Source: Entomortierella parvispora (Eukaryota; Mortierellomycota; Mortierellomycetes; Mortierellales; Mortierellaceae). From it: a DNA stretch of 64,000 bases. Positions 35,052-45,906 of this stretch are shown here, piece after piece. Both the position numbers and the translations under genes were made by a program. Below the pieces are notes generated by a model. It was not told the origin of the DNA. It worked only from the letters and a program-made list of their open reading frames with translations, and searched no databases. Every line of letters begins with the position of its first letter. The stretch's first letter is position 1. The DNA lies in the NCBI GenBank assembly GCA_963573315.1, contig OY752145.1, positions 930,001 to 994,000 on the forward strand, read 5' to 3'.

Positions 35052-37301
35052 TCAGCGATTCCAGGTGCGGTGAGCGGACGCTGCCGACAGTGTGGCCTCG
35101 ATCGATCCTGCCATGGGCCGTGGTTCGCCGCCAGAACGGATCCGCTCCACCTCGTCCACCAGCCTGTTCAGGCGCGGTACCCGCGACTGGAACCGCTGCT
35201 CCCTCATGGCCGCAACCACCCTGGACGCCTGTTCCCAAAGCCGGTGCTGCACACACGGCTGCAAGATGATGTAGTAAATCTTCCAGTCTACCGCGTCCTG
35301 CCGCCAGTTACGCATCTCATTCAACCAGTGCTCTGCCTTGTCCATCATCAAAAGGTTGGCATATCCTCCAATCAAGATTGCGTACGATTCCACCGACAAG
35401 CCGTCTTTGATCTTGGTCTTTGCCAACTGGGCCATTTCCTCCGCAAGGATCGGTTCTCCGACCTTGAGCGCGCCTTGGATCAGAGCACCGTAAGTGTGAA
35501 TCGTCGGCTCAAATCCTTTCGATTTCATCCGCTCAAATGCTTCCAGGGCTCGCCGAATTTCTCCCACTCTGGCCAGACCGGCAATCATAGAAGAATAGGT
35601 AACATCATTCGGCTCGATGCCTAGCTCAGACATAAGGTCCATGACTTTGAGTGCCGACCTTGAGTCTCGATGAGAGAAGAGACGATCTGTGATAATGGTG
35701 TATGTCGTCACGTCCAAGTCTACACCCTTTTGTCTCATTCGTTCGATGACCTTGGAGACGCCTTCGATATCTCGAACTGAAAGCAAACCCTCAAGCATGA
35801 TGTGATATGTGTCTCGTGAAAGCTCCAAATCCTTCATCGCAAGCATGCTAGAATAGATTTCTTGCGCCTTTTCCGTCCTCTGGTTGTTGAAGAGTCCCGT
35901 AAGGACAGTATTGTAGACTATCAGATCAGGCTTGATTTTGAACGGCTCTTCTAGCATTGCGTTCAAGAGTCCCACTGCCAATTCTGGTTTCCTTGCTCCA
36001 AAGTAGCCCTTCATCATGGCCGAGAAACTGTACGCATCGGGAGCTATTGTCGAATCCTGAAGAATGCGACTCCAAAGATCGATGGCGGCCTCAAAGTGTC
36101 GTGGATTGTTGCAGAGACCAGCTAGGAGTGGATTCAGGATGGCGAGGTTGGACTTGAGTTCTGGTTGGCCGGCAATGCGCATCCAAACTTGCACAGCTTG
36201 GTCGAATAGCTTTTCCCTCAAAAGCCCAGATATCATGACAGAGCTGGCAAACTCGGTAGCTGGGAATCCTATGTCGAGCGTGTGGTTGAAGAGATCCACG
36301 GCGTCCAGAGGGTTATCCACACTGAAGCGATGCTGGAGAAGGGACGTAAAGCGTTTGGTGCCAGGGGTGCACAGCTTTAGTTGGAGCTGATACATTGCCG
36401 ACTTTACGCGGTCAATATCAGCGCCCTTGAGTTGAAGTCCCTTTGTCCACTTGAGAAACTGTGCCATGTAGATCTTCAGACCTTGCAGATCGTGATCAAA
36501 TGCCGCGTTGAATCTTGCGTCATCGTTTGACTTGAGGTGTAGCGCAAGCATTAACGCCTGCGTCCGGCTTTGCTGATCTCTATGTCCCTGCGCTATTGAC
36601 ATGTAGTCGACACATTTCAACGCTTCCTGGAATCGTTGGCTCTTGATGTACAAAAACATCAGATCGTTGTAGCTGTCGAAGCAGATGGGAAGCTGGCGCT
36701 TGCGGCACTCTGTCAGGACCGACGCGAGCTTCTTGGTTTCTTCCTTGGTCATCAGTCTCCCTTTGATCCGGAGCCATTGGCGGAGACGAAAGAGCTCTGC
36801 ATCCTCTACTGGCTCGTGGCGGTTGAGTTTTCCTTGGTATATCCGCCAATAATCCACGTCTGTCTCTGTTGCATGACTTCCCCTCACGGCGGGTGCCGAG
36901 GACGAAGATGACAATACCGTGTTCGAGACTGCTGCCTTTATACGGTTACCACCCACCGAGGTTGACGTTGGCTGGGATGTCCGAGCAGGTTTCCCACTTC
37001 GCCACTCACTTTGTAGTCTTTGGGTTGATGGACTGTGGACTTCGAGGTGGGCGTGGGTGTTTTTTGCGCCGGTTAAGGGAGCTTTCCGAAGACTACCGCT
37101 TGAGTGAAATGAACGTCTCCCGAGAGCCTGGGCTGCAGACCTAGATTGATGCAATGATGGCTTCCGAAGCGATTCCATGATGAGGTGCCATTGATCCATT
37201 GCAGTTCCTGAATTCTGACTGCAGCAACGGGTAGATCGGGCCACGACGGCGGAGGGTCGCGCGGATGCGGCGGTACGCACATGGATCCTTGCGGCATTCA
37301 T
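35052..37301 (-). CDS. Mitochondrial pentatricopeptide repeat (PPR) protein
   Basis: Single-exon gene of 749 aa. The N-terminus MNAARIHVRTAASARPSAVV is Arg/Ala/Ser-rich without acids, a likely mitochondrial presequence. From about residue 200 to 680 there are successive 35-residue PPR units, the clearest being VYNTVLTGLFNNQRTEKAQE, TYHIMLEGLLSVRDIEGVSK, TYTIITDRLFSHRDSRSALK, TYSSMIAGLARVGEIRRALE and TYGALIQGALKVGEPILAEE. PPR proteins bind organellar RNA; the target is unknown. The frame stays open upstream to an ATG at 37709, but that would overlap the opposite cyclin H first exon, so I chose 37301. It shares a 226-bp divergent promoter with cyclin H. Confidence 0.85.
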   Translation of the reverse strand: MNAARIHVRTAASARPSAVVARSTRCCSQNSGTAMDQWHLIMESLRKPSLHQSRSAAQALGRRSFHSSGSLRKAPLTGAKNTHAHLEVHSPSTQRLQSEWRSGKPARTSQPTSTSVGGNRIKAAVSNTVLSSSSSAPAVRGSHATETDVDYWRIYQGKLNRHEPVEDAELFRLRQWLRIKGRLMTKEETKKLASVLTECRKRQLPICFDSYNDLMFLYIKSQRFQEALKCVDYMSIAQGHRDQQSRTQALMLALHLKSNDDARFNAAFDHDLQGLKIYMAQFLKWTKGLQLKGADIDRVKSAMYQLQLKLCTPGTKRFTSLLQHRFSVDNPLDAVDLFNHTLDIGFPATEFASSVMISGLLREKLFDQAVQVWMRIAGQPELKSNLAILNPLLAGLCNNPRHFEAAIDLWSRILQDSTIAPDAYSFSAMMKGYFGARKPELAVGLLNAMLEEPFKIKPDLIVYNTVLTGLFNNQRTEKAQEIYSSMLAMKDLELSRDTYHIMLEGLLSVRDIEGVSKVIERMRQKGVDLDVTTYTIITDRLFSHRDSRSALKVMDLMSELGIEPNDVTYSSMIAGLARVGEIRRALEAFERMKSKGFEPTIHTYGALIQGALKVGEPILAEEMAQLAKTKIKDGLSVESYAILIGGYANLLMMDKAEHWLNEMRNWRQDAVDWKIYYIILQPCVQHRLWEQASRVVAAMREQRFQSRVPRLNRLVDEVERIRSGGEPRPMAGSIEATLSAASAHRTWNR

Positions 37302-37527
37302 GGCGACGTTGTTGGGGTAAAGAGGAGTAAGGGAGGAAATGATACAGGGAAAGAACAAACGAAAAGAATAAAAGAATGAATGGGTGTGATCTCTCCAGAT
37401 CCGATTTTCGGTGGCGTTTTCCTTCAAGTATTTGACATTAGTCCGCAGCGTAAAAAAAGGATTTCCTCCATTATTGCTCCGTTCCCTTTGTTCATTACTT
37501 TGACAGCAAAAGCACAGCACTTTAGCC

Positions 37528-39277
37528 ATGACCGAGACTGTTGCAACCACCTCAGCTACAGCAACCACCGCCACCTCAGCAGCCCCAACAGCCTCGACCG
37601 CCACCAATGTTGCCAATGGCACCATCGTCAATGGTGCAACAGACGCGAATGAGGGAGTCGATGCAGCCAAGGAGGTGCCAACCATGAAGCAGCTCTTTGA
37701 ACAGTCCACACAATATCAACATTGGCGCTACACGCAAGCCGCGCTGGATGACATGAGGAATAAAGTGAACCGGGAGGCCTCCTCGAACATCAAAGCAAAT
37801 ATCGACGAGGAGCGGGGTCTGGTATGGAGATCAGAGCATCGGTCCCAAGCTCTTTTGATAAATGCACGTCATGCCATAGCCACTCACCTATCCACCAATC
37901 TTTCATTTGTAGCAAGAGGCACAGGGCGCTTCCGAGGGAAAACCGCCACTAGATCTCGAGTTTCTACGAGTGGATGAAGAGCTGGCGTTGCTTGGATTTT
38001 ATGAGCGCAAGATTGCACCGATTTTTAAGCACTGGAAGCTCCCGCCTTATGTGGTCGTACGTTTTCCGTGCATTGTTTTTTTGTCCTGAGCAAGGAGATG
38101 CTTGAAATCTCCATGATCCCAAACCTAATCATTGCTTTATTTCCAATGACCGATTAGGCGACAGCTGTTGCCTACATGAAGCGCTTCTATCTTGAAAATA
38201 CCGTCGTTGACTACCATCCCAAAGACGTCATGTAGGTTCTTTCATATCATCGCTGAATAACCGCGATGGATTCATCTGGATTTGCACAACGTAGATGTCT
38301 AATACTAACGGACCTTTTCTTCCCCTTTCTCCACAGGTTAACGTGCATGTTCTTGGCGAGAAAGACTGAAAATTTCCTCATGACCATCGAGGACTTTTGT
38401 GCGGTCCCGAAATGCGACCCCAGAGCAATCCTCGATCTCGAATTTTTAATCTGCAAGAACTTGAGATTTCACTTCACCGTTCATCACCCCTACCGACCCT
38501 GTCTAGGCTTCTTCTTTGACATGCAGGTATGTACTTCGCATGCAATTCGAACCAGCGAGCATTCAAAATGGCTGCTAAGTCAGATTTTTTTCCGCTGGTT
38601 ATTATCGCACTGATTAGGCTGTAACTGACAGCATGGAGAAACTTCAAAGGGTTTACGACGCAGCTTTGAAGATTATCGACACATCATTACACACCGACCT
38701 TTGCTTCTTGTACCAGCCATCACAGATCGCACTTGCCGCCATGCGGATAGCCTGCAAAGAAGAGTCGTACGACTTTGAAAAGTAAGTGGACTTTACTTTT
38801 TGTTCTTTTACTATCGACCGTTTTAAGAGAGGGTACTGAACCCAACCATCTCTTTCAAATTCAGATACGCCGAGTACAAGTTCAAAGCTAACGAGACGGC
38901 GGCCCAAAAATACAATGAGGTTCTGCTTCCTATTCTGTTGGCCATTGAGAAGGTACTGCAAACAGATCCTCGCTGTGTAGTTGTCACCAAAACTGCCGCA
39001 ACAGAAATTAACAGGCGACTCAAGACTTGCCAAGATCCTGCCAAGAACCCTCAGAGTACCTTGTAAGTGTTTCTTGCCCACTCTTTTGCTGTGAGTGTGA
39101 GTTCTCCTTTTGCGTCAATCTCACCTTTTACATTCTCGCTCGTTTCCTACATGGCATAGATACCATAAGCGAAGGCGACAAGAGGCCAATGGAGACGATA
39201 ATGATGATGATGACGATGGCGATGAGGACAAACCTGAAAAGCGGCCAAAACTCGAGGAAGACAGCTCTCCGGAGTAA
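37528..39277 (+). CDS. CCL1: Cyclin H (Ccl1), CAK/TFIIH subunit
   Basis: Partner of CDK7/Kin28 in the CDK-activating kinase and TFIIH; the complex phosphorylates the RNA polymerase II C-terminal domain. Seven exons (37528-37821, 37913-38056, 38158-38231, 38337-38526, 38618-38781, 38865-39062, 39160-39277) give 393 aa. A Thr/Ala-rich N-terminus precedes cyclin H hallmarks: FEQSTQYQHWRYTQAALDD, ELALLGFYERKIAPIFKHWK, ATAVAYMKRFYLENTVVDYH, MLTCMFLARKTENF, LICKNLRFHFTVHHPYRP, LYQPSQIALAAMRIACKEE. The C-terminus is acidic/basic (DDDDDGDEDKPEKRPKLEED). The motif YQHWRY and RFYL...YHPKDVMLTC are specific to this cyclin class. Confidence 0.93.
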
Positions 39278-39935
39278 AGCAGTGCAAGATGTACTCGACT
39301 TCATACTCGACTTCATGTTGATTGTCTTGTGATTAGCGGAATAAACCACTGGGAGATCCAAGGATCCTATTGTTTTCCTGTGTACTTTCTGACTTGCAGG
39401 TGGCAGTGACCCCTAGCGGAGGACAAAGACAAAGCGGGAAAAGCAACGCGTCAAATTTGTTGCAGACAGAGTGTAGGATGATAGTTTATCCTGCTGCTGC
39501 AGTTATCAAAGCATCCCGAAATCGGTGGCACAGTTCATTGTGAACGTGACAGAAGGGGGACAACGCAGGCAACCATGGGAACATTGTTGTTTGAAATGAT
39601 TTGTTGTTTGCTTTGTTCGTTTTTTGTTTTCTAGGAAGTTCTCTCAGCTCCACTTCAATCTCTCCTCGTGTCATCAAGCTTCCGGATTTCACTTCCGAAT
39701 CCCACTTCCGAGGAGGCAAACACGAAAGCTGATTGATCTGGAAAAATTCAAAGACGTCTTTCGTGCAGCTAAAAAAAAAAAAAAAAAAAAAATGGATGGC
39801 TGGTGACACACGCCGCTTTTTGACCTGAGCTTTTTTGCTATCAGATATCCAGATTCCAGATTCCGTCTGCAGGGGCGGCGGCGGTGTAGAGCAGAGCACA
39901 GTAGATACATTAGAGGCACAATTGGTACATGTGGA
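39278..39935. other. Intergenic sequence upstream of the hAT element
   Basis: This 658-bp stretch includes an A-run near 39771-39791. No gene or RNA is supported; the 217-codon minus-strand frame overlapping it is not protein-like and crosses into the transposon end. This was presumably the insertion site of the element that follows. Confidence 0.4.
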
Positions 39936-39943
39936 CACAAAAG
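39936..39943. repeat. Left 8-bp target site duplication of hAT element
   Basis: CACAAAAG directly abuts the left terminal inverted repeat and is repeated exactly at 43000-43007. Eight-bp duplications are diagnostic of hAT insertion. Confidence 0.93.
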
Positions 39944-42900
39944 TAGCGCCTGTGGTCGAGACCCTCATTAAAAAAACACCAACCAAAACTTGGTCGATGC
40001 ATTTGGCACCCACCATTGACCAAACTTTCGACCCATGTCGACTACTGACACGTGACAGTTTTTGTATGTCACGTGCTCGATTCCTCCATGCATCCTGCAA
40101 AACAAGATGCATGCAGTTCCCACCCCTCGTCATGGTCATACAACCCGAGGGCCAAACATTATGGCCAACTTATGGACCATTGTCATCTCTCTCGACTCCT
40201 CCCACGCCACAATCAGCTCAATTCCTCCTGAAAAAACCAACTTCACCACTGCGCCTGCCATGCAGCAACCACCCTTGCAACCACACCCAACGTACAACTA
40301 TGTCCTTGGCAGCAATAACACCACTTTCACTCATGCTCGGGACGTCTCAACCTCGCAGCAGCCCTCACGCAAAAGAAGGATGCTTTCAGAAGAAGAGGAT
40401 AGAGCTTCAGGTATGTTCTAATATCTGACCTTCCCCAGCGAAGAGTAGCTTGAATTTGACCCGAGAATCCCTTTTGTGCTATGTAGAACGTGAAAACGAA
40501 GAGCCTGAAGAAACGTCCACGGATGCATCAATGCTTTGTGCTGAAAATACCCCGCAAGAAGGTGTCAAGACTTCAGTGTCAGCCGAAGCTGAAGAAGCAG
40601 CTGAGCACTTGAAAGAAACAAGTGACAAATTATGGCTCAGACTTATCAAGCTTCCGCGGACTGCACTCCCTACTGTAGAAGAGTGTGTACAGTTGATGAA
40701 GCCTCTGGATGCCCTTGCGTCAGTCCCCATCCGCAAGGTGGAGAAGGACACCAGTGCCCGAGCGTGCAGCTTCTTTATGGGACAGCGATGCCAATATGAG
40801 GACGACAAAGGTCAGCAATGTCCGCATGTGGCAAGCGACAAGACGAGTACCACCTCAATGTGGTCCCACGCACTCTCCCAACACAACAAAGCAGCATCGG
40901 CTTTGTTCGCGTTTCGTGAAGCTCAGAGAGAATACCGCCTGCAACAGTTGGAGGACGAGCAGCGCGTCGTTATATCAACGCGCCAGCTGACGTTGGAGGA
41001 AATGAAAGATCGAGCGTCCAAGAAGTCACAACCACACACAAAGGACTGGACAGATGGGTGGTACACTACCCTTATACGATGGATCGTCATGGCCAACCTT
41101 CCACTTTCAACTTTTCGCCATCCGGCATTCATCGATGTAGCTCATTACCTTGATCACAAGGCAGCTGTGCCTGCAATGTCGACAATCAAGAACACGCTTC
41201 TGGCCCAGAAACTAATGTTGAAGACCTGGATGTGCGAAGTCCTCAAAGACGTTAAGGGAGGATCGTTCACTACTGATTCCTGGTCTAGCAATGGCCAGGG
41301 ACATAAGTTCCTGGGACTGACTTTCCACTGGATCGATGATAGCTTCATGCCTCAAGAACTGATGCTCGACATGAAGTACCTCCCAGTTCGGCATACGGCA
41401 GAAGCATTACAAACTGCGGTTGGTATGTACATATGTATATTTGTTGCGCTCGGTCGAATTCGCATGTATATTTCTTCTTTTTTGGCTAACTAGCCACTCT
41501 CCCCGCACCCGCAGATGATATCTTTGAAGAGTTTCCTTTGAAGGATAAATTGGTCGTGGGCACAACAGATTCAGGTGCCAATATTAAATGCGCTATGGGG
41601 CTGCTGAAGCCAAAGGCAGAGTGGATGCCATGTTCTGCTCATAGGATCCAGATAGCCGTCAACAAGACCCTGAACAAGAGCCGCAAAGACAATGGATTCA
41701 AAGATCTTGTAACGAAATGCCACCAGCTTGCTACCAAAATCCGGAACTCCGGCACCTTGCGAGGACTCCTGATGTCAAGACGGCGTTCCAGGAAAATTGC
41801 AGCACCAGGCGGGACTGAAATTATCAACTTGATTGATGAGAATGTCTCGGCAGCTTCTAGTGAAGACTCCTCCGAGGACGTGACCGACGACGAGGCACTG
41901 ATGCCAATCCTGGATGTCCCCACACGTTGGAATTCCACGTTCTCGATGATCGAACGATTAGTTCGAATCCAAGGGTCACTCGAATGGTTGAAGAGCACTC
42001 TGCAGGACATGGACACTGGCGATAGCAGGGCTCTACGAGAAGATTGTACGACTTTGTGGTTATCCAACGAGGATATCGAATTAGCTGAAGACTTCCTTGT
42101 TGTTTTCCGTCCGGCGTTTGAGTTCACTAGACTTGTCAGTACGCAAACGCGGTCCACGATCTCCCAGGTGTACCCGTGGATATATGATCAAGTCTGGAAA
42201 TTGAACGAACCAATTGCTCCAAAGCTAGCTGCTGGCGAAGAGGCTCAAACGTTTCTCTTGGAGAAGATGAAGTCCGGTTTCAGCCTGCAAGCCATGCCCG
42301 GGGCAGCTCTTATCGCCACATACCTGAACCCGGTTGCAAAGAGTCACCAAATCTTTGACGAACAAATCACCATTGACAGAGAGAAGATTCTCATGTGGAA
42401 ACACGCGAACAGCCTCATATTGAGTGCTGCCAAGGACGCTTACAAACACGGCAAAATCAAATTAGAGGCACCCGTAAAGGATGATTCCGATGACGAGGAT
42501 GAACCGGAGGAGAGAAACATGGAGAGTCTCTTGACATCAGCGGTAATCCAAGAGCTCGCTGATTACAGGCGGTACCGCCCAAAGGACACGAAAAGAGACG
42601 GGTATTTTAATGACCCTTTGCTGTGGTGGAAGAGGAGGATCGAGTACAAGAAGTTCCCTCTCTTACGACAGCTGGCACAAATTTACTTCAGCGTGCAATC
42701 GTCCTCTGTCCCCTCAGAGAGATTATTCAGCTCTGCAAAAAATATAGTGACTGATCTTCGAAACAGTCTTAGTCCTGGCACAATCGAGGACTTTTCCTTC
42801 TGCCAGCAAGCATACAAAGCCAAGGCCAAGGCGACTGGAAAGCAATAAAACACTGAGAGCAGGGAGAGCAGCAATATACCATGTGACCAATGGTCGATAG

Positions 42901-42999
42901 TTATTAGTCGAGTCTTTTTTTTTTGGATCTTCGACCAACTAATAGTTGGTCGTGGTTGGTGGGTTATTAGTCGAAAAATCGACTCGACCACAGGCGCTA
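39944..42999 (+). mobile_element. Complete hAT superfamily DNA transposon (3,056 bp)
   Basis: The two ends are perfect 17-bp inverted repeats, TAGCGCCTGTGGTCGAG at 39944-39960 and its complement at 42983-42999, flanked by identical 8-bp duplications CACAAAAG. It encodes one spliced transposase in the same orientation with no stop or frameshift. Both subterminal zones are packed with GGTCGA/GACCAA words (about 39950-40035 and 42885-42990), typical transposase-binding sites. Perfect ends, a perfect duplication and an open transposase indicate a recent, possibly still active insertion between cyclin H and the 7-TM gene. Confidence 0.93.
40161..42848 (+). CDS. hAT family transposase
   Basis: RNase H-fold transposase that would excise and integrate the surrounding element. 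Three exons (40161-40410, 40487-41422, 41515-42848) give 839 aa from the ATG at 40161; ATGs at 40062 and 40260 are alternatives. After a Pro/Gln-rich start and an acidic stretch there is a BED-like zinc-binding region (CSFFMGQRCQYEDDKGQQC plus HALSQH). The catalytic core shows TTDSWSSNGQGHKFLG (first Asp), VVGTTDSGANIKCAM (second Asp), MPCSAHRIQIAV (CxxH) and DVPTRWNSTFSM. The C-terminal hAT dimerisation region is FPLLRQLAQIYFSVQSSSVP followed by SERLFSSAKNIVTDLRNSL, the hallmark of the superfamily. All are intact. Confidence 0.93.
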
Positions 43000-43007
43000 C
43001 ACAAAAG
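43000..43007. repeat. Right 8-bp target site duplication of hAT element
   Basis: CACAAAAG immediately after the right inverted repeat, identical to 39936-39943. Confidence 0.93.
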
Positions 43008-43383
43008 CCAAAAAATGCTTAAACAGGGGCTCGCCGCCGTTTCCCAACACAGCCCAGTCTGTTCTCCAATGGCGGAGCTTGCCTCCAAAGATACTTGTCT
43101 TTGGGTATCCTGCTGGGGTTGATATACTCTTTCTACCCATTGTAGCCTCGAAAGGAAAAAAAACAAAAGATTGAAGCCTCATGAAAGAGAAAAGAGAACT
43201 CATGTCGAGAGAGAAAAAAAAAAAAGTTTTTTTTATTTTTATTTTTTATTGTTTGACTTTATGAGAAGGTCATTATTATGAGGATGAGGTTGAAGGGTTG
43301 GATACGGGCCCTATGGTATATATGTTTCGTAAAGAAAAACGAAAGGTCGATTCAAGAAATGTTGACACTTTTTTTTTTTTTTT
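43008..43383. other. Spacer between hAT element and 7-TM gene
   Basis: This 376-bp stretch is AT-rich towards 43220-43250 and 43370-43386 with long T runs. It probably holds the 3' UTR of the minus-strand 7-TM gene. No gene seen. Confidence 0.4.
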
Positions 43384-44178
43384 TTACTTGAAGTCGATTT
43401 CCTTGGGCAACTTGTCGTTCTTCTGACCCAAGAAGTAAGTCTGAAGATCACCGCACAACGCGGCCAAAGCAATCAACTCGAGCAAGGTCGAGCACAAGTA
43501 GTAGGCAGGGAGCGATGCCAGAGCGTTCGCGTTGAAGGTCGACACGATTTTGTAAATCATCGACAACACAAAGAAACCAGTGGTGATCACACAGATCGTG
43601 AAGGCGCGGCTGTGTTCCGTGTACCGACGACGGAAGGAGATGGCGGCCCAGAAGAAGATCAAGCCGGCGGCGAACAATCCAAACATGGAGACCTTGCGGA
43701 GGATCAAACTGATCCTTGTGTTGTTGGCATTATCCGTGTACGAGGACAAGACGGCACCTCCAATGATACAGGCAATCACGGGCAAGAGGAACAAGCGAGT
43801 GTGATCGACCAAGGTCTTTTCAAAGACAGTGCGGGACTCTTGGTTGTCTCTGTAGCGAAGCTTGGGCAAGATGCAGTGGTACAGGCGAGCGAGGATCAAG
43901 AGGACGAAGATCGCACCAACCGACATCAGGGTAGTCTCAGCAATGTAGTAGTCGATCCAAGTAATGCCGGGGAAGGTGGCGGTGGGTGGGGGAGGTGCCG
44001 CGTCCGAGGCCATGAAGGCTCGGAGACCATATCCAGCTACACGGATTGCGCAAAAGAAGGCGCAGAAGAAGTAGATCCACCAGCGAGAACGAGAGAAACG
44101 GAAGGCGAACTGGAGGAAGAGGATTCCGAAAAGAGCTGCAGAGACGCTCGAGAGAATCAGGTCGGCGGAGATGGACAT
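43384..44178 (-). CDS. Seven-transmembrane protein of fungal RTA1-like/DUF7702-like type
   Basis: Single-exon gene, 264 aa, with about seven hydrophobic helices: LILSSVSAALFGILFLQFAF (about 6-25), WWIYFFCAFFCAIRVAGYGL, TTLMSVGAIFVLLILARLYH, LFLLPVIACIIGGAVLS, VSMFGLFAAGLIFFWAAISF, ICVITTGFFVLSMIYKIVST and LCSTLLELIALAALCGDL. Organisation and charged loops (RYRDNQESRTVFEKTLVDHT, RRRYTEHSRAF) resemble fungal integral membrane families such as RTA1-like or DUF7702, but I cannot fix the family by eye. The start at 44178 lies behind a GA-rich leader. Role unknown; possibly a receptor-like or lipid-handling membrane protein. Confidence 0.7.
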   Translation of the reverse strand: MSISADLILSSVSAALFGILFLQFAFRFSRSRWWIYFFCAFFCAIRVAGYGLRAFMASDAAPPPPTATFPGITWIDYYIAETTLMSVGAIFVLLILARLYHCILPKLRYRDNQESRTVFEKTLVDHTRLFLLPVIACIIGGAVLSSYTDNANNTRISLILRKVSMFGLFAAGLIFFWAAISFRRRYTEHSRAFTICVITTGFFVLSMIYKIVSTFNANALASLPAYYLCSTLLELIALAALCGDLQTYFLGQKNDKLPKEIDFK

Positions 44179-45416
44179 GATTGTATTTGGATCTTCAGGG
44201 GAACAGAGGGAGGAAGAGGAGGAGGATTGTCGTGAGGGAAAAGAGAAGAAGAGATGGGGGAAGAAAGGGGTTTATATACAACTTTCTAATGTGAATTAAA
44301 GTTGTGAGCTGCGGTGCTGTTCCTGCTGTGTGCTGAGTGAGGACGTGACAACGGGGGCAAGTTGGGTCGTTTTATATATGGACGAGGAAACGTTTCCGCA
44401 TAAACCCCTCATGTCGCCTCTGAATTTGACCGGTCAATTGAGCGGGCCAAGAAAAAAAAAGAGACAAGGCGGCGTGGAGACCTCAAATCTTGTTTGTCAA
44501 CTCAGTGCTCTCGTACCACACCGCACTGCGGTCGTCGAATCTGGTCTGTCCAACAGCCCAGATGGGGTGTTGTGGACAAAGCAAGTCGTCTGAAAAGAGA
44601 AAACTCTTGGCCACCCGATCATTCCAAGCTGCCGAAAGAAAACCGTCATGACGGATAGTCAGGGCAGCAAAGCTTCCATGATTCTATTCCGGAGCACTTG
44701 CCCTCAGGGCCTTCATTATAACGGTTTGTTCAAGTTGTCACTCGGGCTCGTTTGCACCAATTGCTATAGGATGCTGCTGCGTGGTGTCTACCGACCATGT
44801 CCCAGGACGCGCTCTAGTGAAAGATACCCACAGAGAGAGGATCAGATAAGCGATGACGAAGATCACTGTCGTCCGACATTTCGCCGCGGAATACCGACAT
44901 GTTCAACAGCCCTCCTTACCAGGTGCTGAGCAGATGCAGTTACTGGGGAAAGATGATCGACTCTTGGCTAGAGTCCAGGCTGTGGTAAATACACTGAATA
45001 GAAAAGCGCTATTTCAGCATTGGCCACCCTAGCGAACACAGAGCAGGTCGTTTTGCCTGCAAGCCATCCTCCCTCGATCTTCACACCTTCCTTGTCCTTT
45101 CTAATGTTTCACTCCTTCCATTTGTATTGGTGGACGACTCAGAAGCAAAAACTCGGTGACTGCCTTGGAACTTGAACGCACAAGGGTTGGAGTCTAGACG
45201 GAGGGAATCAGAAGGAATACCCGCAAATGCCAAGAAAACAAGCTTTTCCGTTGGACGCCCGGGACGAGAACGAAAGAACCGTGGCTGGTGCCCGTGGATC
45301 AAGAGCCTTTGTTGCCTCTCTGCCTCTCTGCCCCCTCGACTTGGCTCGCGGGAAATTTTTGCTCAGTGCCAAGAAAATGATCGTGCCAAGAAAATGGTGC
45401 TGCTAACAAATCAACG
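44179..45416. other. Gene-poor segment before the repeat-bounded island
   Basis: A 1.24-kb stretch upstream of the 7-TM gene. The open frames in it (44330-44593, 44648-44929, 45172-45438) are short and not protein-like. It holds the 7-TM promoter near 44180-44300. I see no further structure that I can support. Confidence 0.4.
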
Positions 45417-45833
45417 AAGGGGGTCGTTCTGGGTCTGACAGACTCAGGCCGTTTTTCCAAATTGCTGCTCTCCTGAGAAATGATTCACTTATATCCCCCA
45501 CAGATCACAAAACACAAAGCCGGTTGTTTCTCTTGATATTCCTCACCATTGGTGAAGCGAGATGCCTGAGAAATTCTCTGGCAACAAAACAGCAGTCAGG
45601 CTCAGGTCGCCGGCTGCCTACAAGGGCTGGCACAAGAGTCAGGTTTTTTAAAAAACAGTGTGCGATTCCTCCCCAACGGGGTGGCCATTGGAAGCCAGGG
45701 AGGCAGAGTCTTTCTGAGAAAGTAATTTTATTTCGGGAGGCGAGGGAGGACTATTATGTAGAGAGAGGACCAGTTTTAGAGACACAACCCAGGAGTGCTT
45801 TTAAAAAACAGGCTGTGTCCTACTTTCTAGAAA
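45417..45833 (+). repeat. Island-bounding direct repeat, copy A
   Basis: Starts AAGGGGGTCGTTCTGGGTCT and ends near CAGGCTGTGTCCT. It matches copy B (51750-52082) in the same orientation with high identity over about 330 bp. Compared with B it carries an extra 93 bp in which the 10-mer CCTGAGAAAT occurs at both edges (45472-45481 and 45565-45574), and it lacks about 20 bp near 45612. It has no TG..CA ends or primer-binding site, so it is not a normal LTR. Confidence 0.85.
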
Positions 45834-45906
45834 GATCCAGGCTGTGCCAGCGAGTTTGGACTGCCATCCAGAACTAGGACAACCCCCTTGGAGAGCTAAT
45901 CCAGAA

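Noticed and set aside
37302..37709. N-terminal extension of the PPR protein to the ATG at 37709
   Set aside because: It would overlap the cyclin H first exon on the other strand and remove the mitochondrial-type presequence from the N-terminus.
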